DNA of 23,027 nucleotides. It comes from a virus. The stretch spans positions 1 through 23,027 of IMG/VR virus record IMGVR_UViG_3300033977_000159; one strand, 5' to 3'. The position numbers and the translations under genes were made by a program. Shown here one piece after another: positions 7,528-13,549 of the stretch. Under the pieces are notes generated by a model that saw only the letters and a program-made list of their open reading frames with translations, was not told where the DNA came from and did not search any database. The stretch's first letter is position 1; each line of letters opens with the position of its first letter.

Positions 7528-7686
7528 TTACCATTTCCACCCGCACAGACAGACAACGCTTTCCCACGGATGTTTCTTTTTTAATTCTAAATTACAAACA
7601 GGACAAGACCTGACCCATACCAATGTATTTGGATCGGGTTCCTGGACTGTTATAATTTGGGTCGTATGGTCGCCTGTCGAAGCCAT
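7528..7686 (-). CDS. 52-residue zinc-ribbon-like protein
   Basis: A short frame begins ATG at 7686 (MASTGDHTTQIITVQEPDPN) and ends TAA at 7528. It has two Cys pairs, SCPVCN and CLCGWKW, separated by 14 residues, which is good zinc-ribbon spacing. It overlaps the end of the HNH gene by 37 bases and fills an interval that would otherwise be empty. It precedes the DYTxLP gene at 7069-7509, just as another zinc-ribbon gene precedes the second DYTxLP gene. A distant GAG is the only ribosome-site hint, so translation may be coupled to the HNH gene. Confidence 0.7.
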   Translation of the reverse strand: MASTGDHTTQIITVQEPDPNTLVWVRSCPVCNLELKKKHPWESVVCLCGWKW

Positions 7687-8249
7687 TTAGCAACCATCTC
7701 AAGTTCTTCAAAAGATGCATCATTTTTAATACGATTAGCGCGAAGAGAGATAACGGCAATATTACCTGGAATATATCCAAGCCTGGGAATGATAGCATCT
7801 ACAGTTGGTGAATTATCTCCGGGCCTGCCAGAACCACGAAATATTGGTATGCCAAGCACGGGACAACTATCTGGAATTAGGATATCGGATTCTGTGATAG
7901 AAAAGGGCAATCCCTTCCTTTTTGCTCGATATCTAACATGATTAAGAAGCCATTTTTGTGGATTTCTTTTTGTCCATTCTCTCATTAACGGACGATGGCG
8001 TTCTTTATAATTAGAATCGGCATTTCTGCGAATCCGGGCGCATTCATTTACCCGATCTCTGTGCGCTTCCTGCCATTGTTTTTGCCGAATCCTAGATTTT
8101 CCAGGATATCTTTCATTATAAGATCGTCTATATTTAGACCAACAATCTCTACACCAATATTCATATCCATCCCGATATGATCTGCACTTGCCAAAATCTT
8201 GAAGAGGCTTTATTTGTTTACATTTAGTGCAGGTTTTCATGGTGTTCAT
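7650..8249 (-). CDS. HNH-type endonuclease-like protein with N-terminal zinc motif
   Basis: A 199-residue protein. The N-terminus has CTKC (residues 7-10) and CRDC (33-36), then a basic Arg/Lys-rich linker. The C-terminal half has CPVLGIP, SPTVDAIIP, GYIPGNIAVISLRANRIKND, the recognisable core of a phage HNH-like group in which an Asp replaces the first His. Such proteins act as homing or packaging-associated nucleases. Two ATGs (8249 and 8240) are possible; the first follows the previous stop by one base. One line of this gene (8101-8160) counts to about 32% G+C against 55-65% just upstream, so it is probably a mobile insert. It lies directly downstream of the capsid region. Confidence 0.85.
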   Translation of the reverse strand: MNTMKTCTKCKQIKPLQDFGKCRSYRDGYEYWCRDCWSKYRRSYNERYPGKSRIRQKQWQEAHRDRVNECARIRRNADSNYKERHRPLMREWTKRNPQKWLLNHVRYRAKRKGLPFSITESDILIPDSCPVLGIPIFRGSGRPGDNSPTVDAIIPRLGYIPGNIAVISLRANRIKNDASFEELEMVAKWLRQATIRPKL

Positions 8250-8250
8250 A

Positions 8251-8568
8251 TCATATTCGACAAAGCCTCACCCAGACCAAGCTATCCTCTGAAGGATTTT
8301 GGATTGGAATCGATGAGTCTTTGTCGGTCATGGGACCGACCTTTACATAAACCCGAGGCTTTCCGGGTGGCAGCGCAGAAAGCTGATCGGGTGGCACAAA
8401 GCACGATCTGCCAATCGGCCGTGCCGTAAAGCCCCATCGCCTCTTCGGCCTCGGTTTCCGTACACTTGGGGGCAATTCGCCCTTGCGCGTGTGGTCGTCT
8501 GGATGGGGCAAACTTACAAAACTTGTGGAAAGTTTCAGCGAGTGACGATCAATCCGACCGTCACCCAC
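8251..8568 (-). CDS. Possible hypothetical protein between capsid and HNH genes
   Basis: A 105-residue frame starting at GTG 8568 and ending one base before the HNH start, so it fits the gap almost exactly. The product is polar, Pro- and basic-rich (RKPRPKRRWGFTARP) and ends SEDSLVWVRLCRI. No domain is recognised. The start lacks a good ribosome site; an in-frame ATG (MTDKDSS) would give a 26-residue product instead. G+C content by direct count of 8341-8460 is about 60%, above the neighbours. If it is not a gene, this is a 318-base interval with no other feature visible. The overlapping plus-strand frame is less convincing because no other gene uses that strand. Confidence 0.45.
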   Translation of the reverse strand: MGDGRIDRHSLKLSTSFVSLPHPDDHTRKGELPPSVRKPRPKRRWGFTARPIGRSCFVPPDQLSALPPGKPRVYVKVGPMTDKDSSIPIQNPSEDSLVWVRLCRI

Positions 8569-8578
8569 ATGAATCTTT

Positions 8579-9550
8579 TTAAAGAACCGCTTGGATTCTG
8601 CGGAGAGTCATAACGGAACCGGGTCGCAATGTGTTAGTATATTTCACATTGTATGAAACCCATCCACCGATTTGACGCGCAGGATCGGAAACGGACCCGC
8701 CTTGCGGTGCCTCTTGAATCATGAGGCGGTAATTTTTCTCACCGCTGGTGGGATTTTTCCCCAAGAAAATGGAGAAGATTGCATCGTCACCGAATACATA
8801 AGTATTGTACATGGTGGCGGAATTAACGGTCGCAGAAGGTGCAGTGGTAGTTTGCTTGAAACGTACACCGGCAAACTCGATCACCTCATCATCGCTGAGA
8901 GGTGCGAACAGCTTGTTCACAGTACTCTCATTGCGCTTCAAGATGTCGGTCAGGCCGTTATATGACGTATCATTCAAAATATCTTGCACGACTAAGGGGT
9001 GTATAACACCTCCCCAGTACCCGTCAGTGGTGAGCGGACGAGCATTGACGGACTTCAAAGATTGGGTTGCAGCACGGATGGTGCCAGCGACCACGGTTCC
9101 GGACAGTAGAATTTCAACGTTAGGATCAACCACTGTTGCGGAGTCAGCGGTAAGCTGAACCAGCGTGTTCAATGACAGCGCCAATCTGTAATTCAGTTCC
9201 ACAGAGAGGTTCTGAAGCAGGCTGGGGTCATCGATTGCCACATCCATGGCCAAGTCTGAACTGTTGATAAAGTCGCAGTATTGGCCGATAGTGGCGAGAA
9301 TTTTCGTAGTGCTTTCACTAATAGGCGAACCCACAGTACCTTCAGCGGCCTGTGAGGTGTTCGCACCAAGCAAAGCATACGTGAAGAACTGGATTTGGTT
9401 ACCTACGTTCAACGGAAGCGGCTTTTGCTTCGTCATCAGCAGGAACGGCGTCTCAGCCTTCAGGTTCGGAATGGCTTGCCTCTCATAGTAGATGGCTACC
9501 AAGTTCGGCAAGGCACCCGACGTAAGAATTGATGCAGGAGAATAAGACAA
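8579..9550 (-). CDS. Major capsid protein (N4-gp56 family-like)
   Basis: A 323-residue protein. It resembles the N4-gp56 family of major capsid proteins: an N-terminal ALPNLVAIYYERQAIPNLKA-type region, PLPLNVGNQIQFFTY, an AAEGTVGSPISES loop, IGQYCDFINSSDLAMDV, then PSLLQNLSVELNYRLALSLN. The C-terminus is beta-rich (GGWVSYNVKYTNTLRPG). It assembles the icosahedral head, and the scaffold-like gene directly upstream fits. The first usable codon is TTG at 9550, because TAA lies in frame just upstream and no ATG or GTG follows soon. GAGG lies nine bases before it. Both are in a predicted hairpin, suggesting regulated translation of what should be the most abundant protein. Confidence 0.92.
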   Translation of the reverse strand: MSYSPASILTSGALPNLVAIYYERQAIPNLKAETPFLLMTKQKPLPLNVGNQIQFFTYALLGANTSQAAEGTVGSPISESTTKILATIGQYCDFINSSDLAMDVAIDDPSLLQNLSVELNYRLALSLNTLVQLTADSATVVDPNVEILLSGTVVAGTIRAATQSLKSVNARPLTTDGYWGGVIHPLVVQDILNDTSYNGLTDILKRNESTVNKLFAPLSDDEVIEFAGVRFKQTTTAPSATVNSATMYNTYVFGDDAIFSIFLGKNPTSGEKNYRLMIQEAPQGGSVSDPARQIGGWVSYNVKYTNTLRPGSVMTLRRIQAVL

Positions 9551-9569
9551 GGTATTTTACCTCGGTCTT
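9544..9569 (-). promoter_or_regulatory. Hairpin enclosing the ribosome site and TTG start of the capsid gene
   Basis: On the transcribed strand AAGACCGAGGTA, loop AAA and TACCTTGTCTT can pair over 11 base pairs, with one bulged C and one G-U pair. The GAGG ribosome site is in the 5' arm and the TTG start codon in the 3' arm. A five-codon frame (ATG at 9574 to TAA at 9557, MSRPR) overlaps the scaffold stop as TAATG and runs through the 5' arm. A terminating and restarting ribosome could therefore open the hairpin. Confidence 0.55.
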
Positions 9570-9573
9570 GACA

Positions 9574-10818
9574 TTATTTGCGCCGAAGTTGATCAGCCTT
9601 TGCCCGGCGAACGGCAGCGAATAAATCGTTGATTTCGTTAGTGGGCAGGGCATCTAATTCGTCGGCAGAGGGCACCTTATCGCCTGTGGTTTCGCCGGGG
9701 ACGGTTGAGGAAGGCGTAACTCCAAATGCGATGCTGGTCGCTCTCGGGCGTGCGCCCTGCGGAATCCCCGCAGGCGTGGACGCTGCTGGTGCCGGTGCGG
9801 CTGGCGCTGCTGGCGCTGCCTGGACCGGTTGAACTGGAGCCGTGGGTACTGGTGTGGGCGCTGGCTCCGGTGGGACTTCTTCCTCTTCAGGGGCAAGCTC
9901 AAGCAATCCGTCTTGAGTAAGAACCTGATAGGCTTCATCCAATGTTTGTCGGCTAAAGAACCCACGTTCTGGCAGCAGGTACATAACCTGCGCCCAATTG
10001 TTGGGGGTGAGTTCAATGCCCAATTTTGATTTTGCCAGGTATCCAATCAGCATCATATAATTTTCATTATGTGCAACATACCTGGGATGATCTTCCAAAA
10101 ATGCCCGTGCTTCTGTATCGCAATAAAGCTGTACAGAGGCCCTTTTTCCTTCATTAGCAGACGCGGCCAAATCATTGAGAGATTGTCCGGTTTTAAGTTC
10201 GATCAATTTTAATAGTGCGGCCTCGGGATCGTCTGCCATAAGATTTTTAATGGCAAATTTTTCATCAGTCGTTAATTCTCGAACTGCTGGCTTAGCAGCA
10301 ATAGCGACCGGCTGCGAGGAAGCGGTAACCCTTGTTTTAAGCTCCCTATTTTGCTGCCTAATTTTCTTGGTGGCATTAAGCTGCGCAACCAATACTTGCT
10401 GAAAAATCTCTTCTCTGTCTCGACCGTGAAAAACCTGATCTCCGCCTTCTCCAATGGAAAGCGTAGCCTTTAATCCATTTGTGGTTTGATCGATAACGAT
10501 CTTAGATCCATCCTCAAATTCATAAACTTCAGGAAATTCTTCTGTGCTAACCTCCGGGGCGGGAGCGGCGGGCTGGGTGGCCTGGGGTTCTGTGGTGGAA
10601 ACGGCGGCCGGTGGTTGATTAAGCCCGGCTTCAGCCGCATCCAGGGCGGCTTTTTGTTCCGCCGTGGCCCCTTCTACTAGTTTATCCGTCATTTGAGCTC
10701 CGCCCTCTGTAAGATCGAGGGGTGCAAATGCAGGACTCATCCAGGAATCTACATCAGGATCTCCTGTAGGTTTCATTGGTGCTCTTGTAGGCACCCTAAC
10801 AACTGGTGTATTACTCAT
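9574..10818 (-). CDS. Scaffold-like head assembly protein
   Basis: A 414-residue acidic, Ala/Pro-rich protein directly upstream of the major capsid gene, the classical scaffold position. The centre carries YEFEDGSKIVID and VFHGRDREEIFQQVLVAQ, then a helical KKIRQQNRELK region typical of phage scaffold-like proteins. A long Pro/Ala linker (PPEPAPTPVPTAPVQPV) follows. The C-terminus is a short basic helix (FAAVRRAKADQLRRK), like the capsid-binding end of scaffolds. The ATG at 10818 has AAGGAG, which follows a hairpin. It would act inside the procapsid and be lost on maturation. Assignment rests on order and composition, not on a conserved catalytic motif. Confidence 0.82.
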   Translation of the reverse strand: MSNTPVVRVPTRAPMKPTGDPDVDSWMSPAFAPLDLTEGGAQMTDKLVEGATAEQKAALDAAEAGLNQPPAAVSTTEPQATQPAAPAPEVSTEEFPEVYEFEDGSKIVIDQTTNGLKATLSIGEGGDQVFHGRDREEIFQQVLVAQLNATKKIRQQNRELKTRVTASSQPVAIAAKPAVRELTTDEKFAIKNLMADDPEAALLKLIELKTGQSLNDLAASANEGKRASVQLYCDTEARAFLEDHPRYVAHNENYMMLIGYLAKSKLGIELTPNNWAQVMYLLPERGFFSRQTLDEAYQVLTQDGLLELAPEEEEVPPEPAPTPVPTAPVQPVQAAPAAPAAPAPAASTPAGIPQGARPRATSIAFGVTPSSTVPGETTGDKVPSADELDALPTNEINDLFAAVRRAKADQLRRK

Positions 10819-10829
10819 TGTTCATCTCC

Positions 10830-10847
10830 TTGCACAATCCGGTGCAA
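10830..10847 (-). promoter_or_regulatory. Hairpin with CGGATT loop before the scaffold gene
   Basis: The transcribed strand reads TTGCAC, loop CGGATT, GTGCAA, then GGAGA: a perfect 6-bp stem merging with the ribosome site. The flank upstream holds the preceding gene's stop codon in AAGTAAATCAACCG, nearly the same as at 5058-5070. The loop is identical to that of 5034-5053 while the stem sequence differs but remains complementary. Confidence 0.7.
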
Positions 10848-10859
10848 CGGTTGATTTAC

Positions 10860-11240
10860 TTACTCAGAAATTTGTTGTTCGGGCCCCTCCGTGCCCGGCG
10901 TGATCTTTCTTAATTCTTGAAGGATAATTTCAGGCGGACGCTTGGCGGACTCAATAGCCCTTAACACATCAGCCTTGAAATTAGTAAACATTTTTTGCGT
11001 AGCAAATGCTACTGCTTGCTGGGCAAGCACTTCACGCTCTTGAGAGGGATCAATATTCATTAAATCGGCCGTAGCTTGTAGGGGATAGTTTTGCAACATT
11101 TCCAAAACCACTTCCCATCCAGGAGTCATAACCTGCTGAGCCAAAAGCTTGCCTTTTTCCCATAGATCAATGGCACGCCTTTCTTCTTCGCTTAATGGGC
11201 GGTCGAGTATCTGTTCAAGTTGATCTGTCTTAAATGCCAT
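10860..11240 (-). CDS. Hypothetical small helical protein between portal and scaffold
   Basis: This protein has 126 residues from the ATG at 11240, which overlaps the stop of the 60-residue gene as TAATG; a longer version starting at 11315 is rejected. It is almost wholly helical and charged (MAFKTDQLEQILDRPLSEEE, later EVLAQQAVAFATQKMF and ADVLRAIESAKRPP). No transmembrane segment or known motif is seen. Portal-scaffold intervals in phages often hold small head-assembly or minor virion proteins, which is the likeliest role here. Confidence 0.85.
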   Translation of the reverse strand: MAFKTDQLEQILDRPLSEEERRAIDLWEKGKLLAQQVMTPGWEVVLEMLQNYPLQATADLMNIDPSQEREVLAQQAVAFATQKMFTNFKADVLRAIESAKRPPEIILQELRKITPGTEGPEQQISE

Positions 11241-11422
11241 TAGATCCACCCTCCCCCGTCTCCCATCCTGACAATAGTAATTTTTCCAAGAGATTCTAGA
11301 ATATGCCCAGACCACATACGAGCTTGAATATTAGGACTATGCATTGCAAGATAGAAAAGTTTTTCTGGTGAAAATGTCAATAATTTTTTCCATAATCGCT
11401 GTTGGCATTCACGATTTAACAT
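11240..11422 (-). CDS. Hypothetical 60-residue protein coupled to portal gene
   Basis: A small basic protein (MLNRECQQRLWKKLLTFSPE, later NIQARMWSGHILESLG). Both its start and its stop are shared with neighbours as TAATG: its ATG overlaps the portal stop and its TAA overlaps the next ATG. This double coupling, together with no internal stop and a balanced composition, is the main support that it is a real gene. No family is recognised. It may be a minor head or connector protein. Confidence 0.75.
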   Translation of the reverse strand: MLNRECQQRLWKKLLTFSPEKLFYLAMHSPNIQARMWSGHILESLGKITIVRMGDGGGWI

Positions 11423-13521
11423 TAGACTGCGCCTCCTCCGAATCCCGGCCCTCCAGGCTCTCCACCAACTGCCATGGGTGTCGCGGATTGCTCGATGCCT
11501 TGTCTCAATACTTCTCTGGCCGCACGGGCTATATTATTATCGTTGTCACGTTGAGCGGCCGCTTCGTTCTGTTGAGCCTGTAAAGCTGCCTGTCCTTGGA
11601 ATTTAGCTTGTTGGGCTGCTCCAGGCTGCATAGCTTGCCAGCGCTTTTCATCTTCCTCTGTCATCGGAATAACTACACTCTGATAGTTCTTCCAATCGCT
11701 GACTTCAAACATCATGCGAACCAATTCCTGGGCATCAACCTTTTTCTTTTCAATAGCAAGGCTTTGCACGATAGGTGATGCTGACAAGAATTGAAGCATA
11801 ATTGGCAATGACTGGGCCATATTCCTGCGGGCCAGCATTTTGGCTCCGGCGCTAATCGAAAACTTTAGACGGGCATTATAAAGATCGATAATATCATTCT
11901 TCTGGGCCTTGCCTTCAGCAGAATAGCCCTTTAAGAATTCATGATCTAATTCATCGCTTAAAATATACCGCATGGTCTTGAGCGGCATAAGGCGCTTATC
12001 CAAATCCGCCATAGCATATAAGAAAGGAACAAATACCTGATTGCAAAGCTTCTCCACGAAATCTTCTGCCCGCGATCCCGCACCGGTAGCCATGTAATTA
12101 GCTCCAGCGGCAGTCCTTGCAAGGTTAGAATGTCCAGATGCTCCGGCCACTCCCTGCATGGAAAACTCATTAGCCCCGCTGCTTTGTTCCACCGTGGAGG
12201 CTGATAATTGCAGTATTTCCATGACTTCTGGCACAGGCTGATGTCTAGTAAGGGGCTGAAGGGCGTTTTCCTTATCAATTTCTATAATACGCCCAGGTGA
12301 AAGCCTGATATTCTGAGTTGGTACACTTTGTCCCTTGACCCTTGTGTAAACCCCATTAAGCATAATGGAAAGCATATCGGTCCAAGTATTCAATACTCCG
12401 GCCTGCAATCTTTGCTCTGGGCCTATGATCTTGGCGAGGCCCATAGACCAGAATGCGTTCGGAACATCCCACCATCCAATACTGAAAAACGGAATAGCAT
12501 GATATGGATTAGGTGTACTGGCAAGAACTAGCTTTCTCTGTAATACAAGAATATACCGGTCTTTATCCCATCTCTCCAAAAGTTCCAGTGGCCTGGCAAA
12601 TGGATCTTCGGTATTCTGTTCGTAAGCCGGAAGGGCCCTAGCATCCGCTAAGGGAGTGGGATACAAATTTTCGCCGGGTGCCGCAGGGGGAGTTTCTTTG
12701 GGTGTAAAAAATAGTGAAAGCAGAGTTTCCTTGCTGGGAAGATTGATACCTGGACGATTTCTCAATTCCTCGATTTCATTCCAATCCAGATACATTCTAT
12801 GGATTACATATCTTGCCTTTCTAATATCTGGCTCCCGCAAACCGGGATCCACCAGAACGCTTCGAAGATTGGTAATGTGCTCGAAGGTAGGCCTATCGAT
12901 CAGTATTTCTTTTGGAACTTCTTCTAATTCTTCATCGCCACTTTCGATTACATCGGTAACTTCGCCCTGGGGATTTCTGAGTTCTACAGGCTGAACCTTA
13001 CGCCTTACCTCCACCTCTTCCTTTTTATATACTTCCCATCCGTATTTAAATATCGCGGTTCCGTAAAGAAGGCAGCTAATAGTGCCAAGGCGCAATGTCT
13101 CACGAAGATTCATATCTTCGGTTTGATACGCCATCACAGCACCGAATGCCCTGGCTAGCTGTGAAGAAGTTCCCGGCCTGGGCTGCGGCATGAAAGGGGG
13201 ATCTTCATAAAACAAGCCTTTGATAATTTGAGGGGCCAAGGAATTAATGGCTGTAGCAAGGGTAAATCTTGGAATATTAGATCGCTCAACCTGGGTTCCT
13301 TCCCAATATCTTGTTACCTGCGGGGATTGGTATAGAGTTGTGGCAGTCGTCCATCCCATTATCCACTGCTTGGTTGCCTCAAAGTTCTCGGCCTTATCTG
13401 CATCCTTAATTACTAATTGCAATGCAGCCTGTTCATCCCACTTACCGGTTGACAAAGCCTTTTGGGCTTGTTCTTGGCTAATAGGCTCATGCTGTTGTTT
13501 TGGTTCAGGCAATAACGCCAT
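11422..13521 (-). CDS. Portal protein
   Basis: At 699 residues it is in the size range of P22- and N4-type portals. Visible features are an N-terminal helical segment, ATAINSLAPQIIKGLFYEDP, a clip-like acidic strand region (EEVEVRRKVQPVELRNPQGE), HITNLRSVLVDPGLREPDIR, then PNAFWSMGLAKIIGPEQRLQ and AGVLNTWTDMLSIMLNGV, typical of the portal stem and wing. The C-terminus is Gln/Ala-rich and ends in a Gly-rich tail. The portal forms the dodecameric ring at the head vertex through which TerL packages DNA. It lies directly downstream of TerL. A short palindrome-like motif and AGG precede the ATG. Confidence 0.92.
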   Translation of the reverse strand: MALLPEPKQQHEPISQEQAQKALSTGKWDEQAALQLVIKDADKAENFEATKQWIMGWTTATTLYQSPQVTRYWEGTQVERSNIPRFTLATAINSLAPQIIKGLFYEDPPFMPQPRPGTSSQLARAFGAVMAYQTEDMNLRETLRLGTISCLLYGTAIFKYGWEVYKKEEVEVRRKVQPVELRNPQGEVTDVIESGDEELEEVPKEILIDRPTFEHITNLRSVLVDPGLREPDIRKARYVIHRMYLDWNEIEELRNRPGINLPSKETLLSLFFTPKETPPAAPGENLYPTPLADARALPAYEQNTEDPFARPLELLERWDKDRYILVLQRKLVLASTPNPYHAIPFFSIGWWDVPNAFWSMGLAKIIGPEQRLQAGVLNTWTDMLSIMLNGVYTRVKGQSVPTQNIRLSPGRIIEIDKENALQPLTRHQPVPEVMEILQLSASTVEQSSGANEFSMQGVAGASGHSNLARTAAGANYMATGAGSRAEDFVEKLCNQVFVPFLYAMADLDKRLMPLKTMRYILSDELDHEFLKGYSAEGKAQKNDIIDLYNARLKFSISAGAKMLARRNMAQSLPIMLQFLSASPIVQSLAIEKKKVDAQELVRMMFEVSDWKNYQSVVIPMTEEDEKRWQAMQPGAAQQAKFQGQAALQAQQNEAAAQRDNDNNIARAAREVLRQGIEQSATPMAVGGEPGGPGFGGGAV

Positions 13522-13532
13522 AGAAATTACCT

Positions 13533-13549
13533 ATCCATTTTCCGGATTT
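13533..13549 (-). repeat. 17-base motif before portal gene, copy of one at 20966
   Basis: The transcribed strand reads AAATCCGGAAAATGGAT, matching 20966-20982 at 16 of 17 bases. It contains a small inverted repeat (ATCC / GGAT) directly 5' of AGG and lies 12 bases before the portal ATG, overlapping the TerL stop. It may be regulatory or coincidence. Confidence 0.35.

Noticed and set aside
8199-8429. Plus-strand frame of 76 codons opposite the HNH start region
   Set aside because: It lies opposite a better-fitting minus-strand frame, and no other plausible gene uses the plus strand.
9726-10046. Overlapping frames on both strands within the scaffold gene
   Set aside because: Pro/Ala-rich, G+C-rich coding sequence produces long shadow frames; the products are low-complexity and have no start signals.
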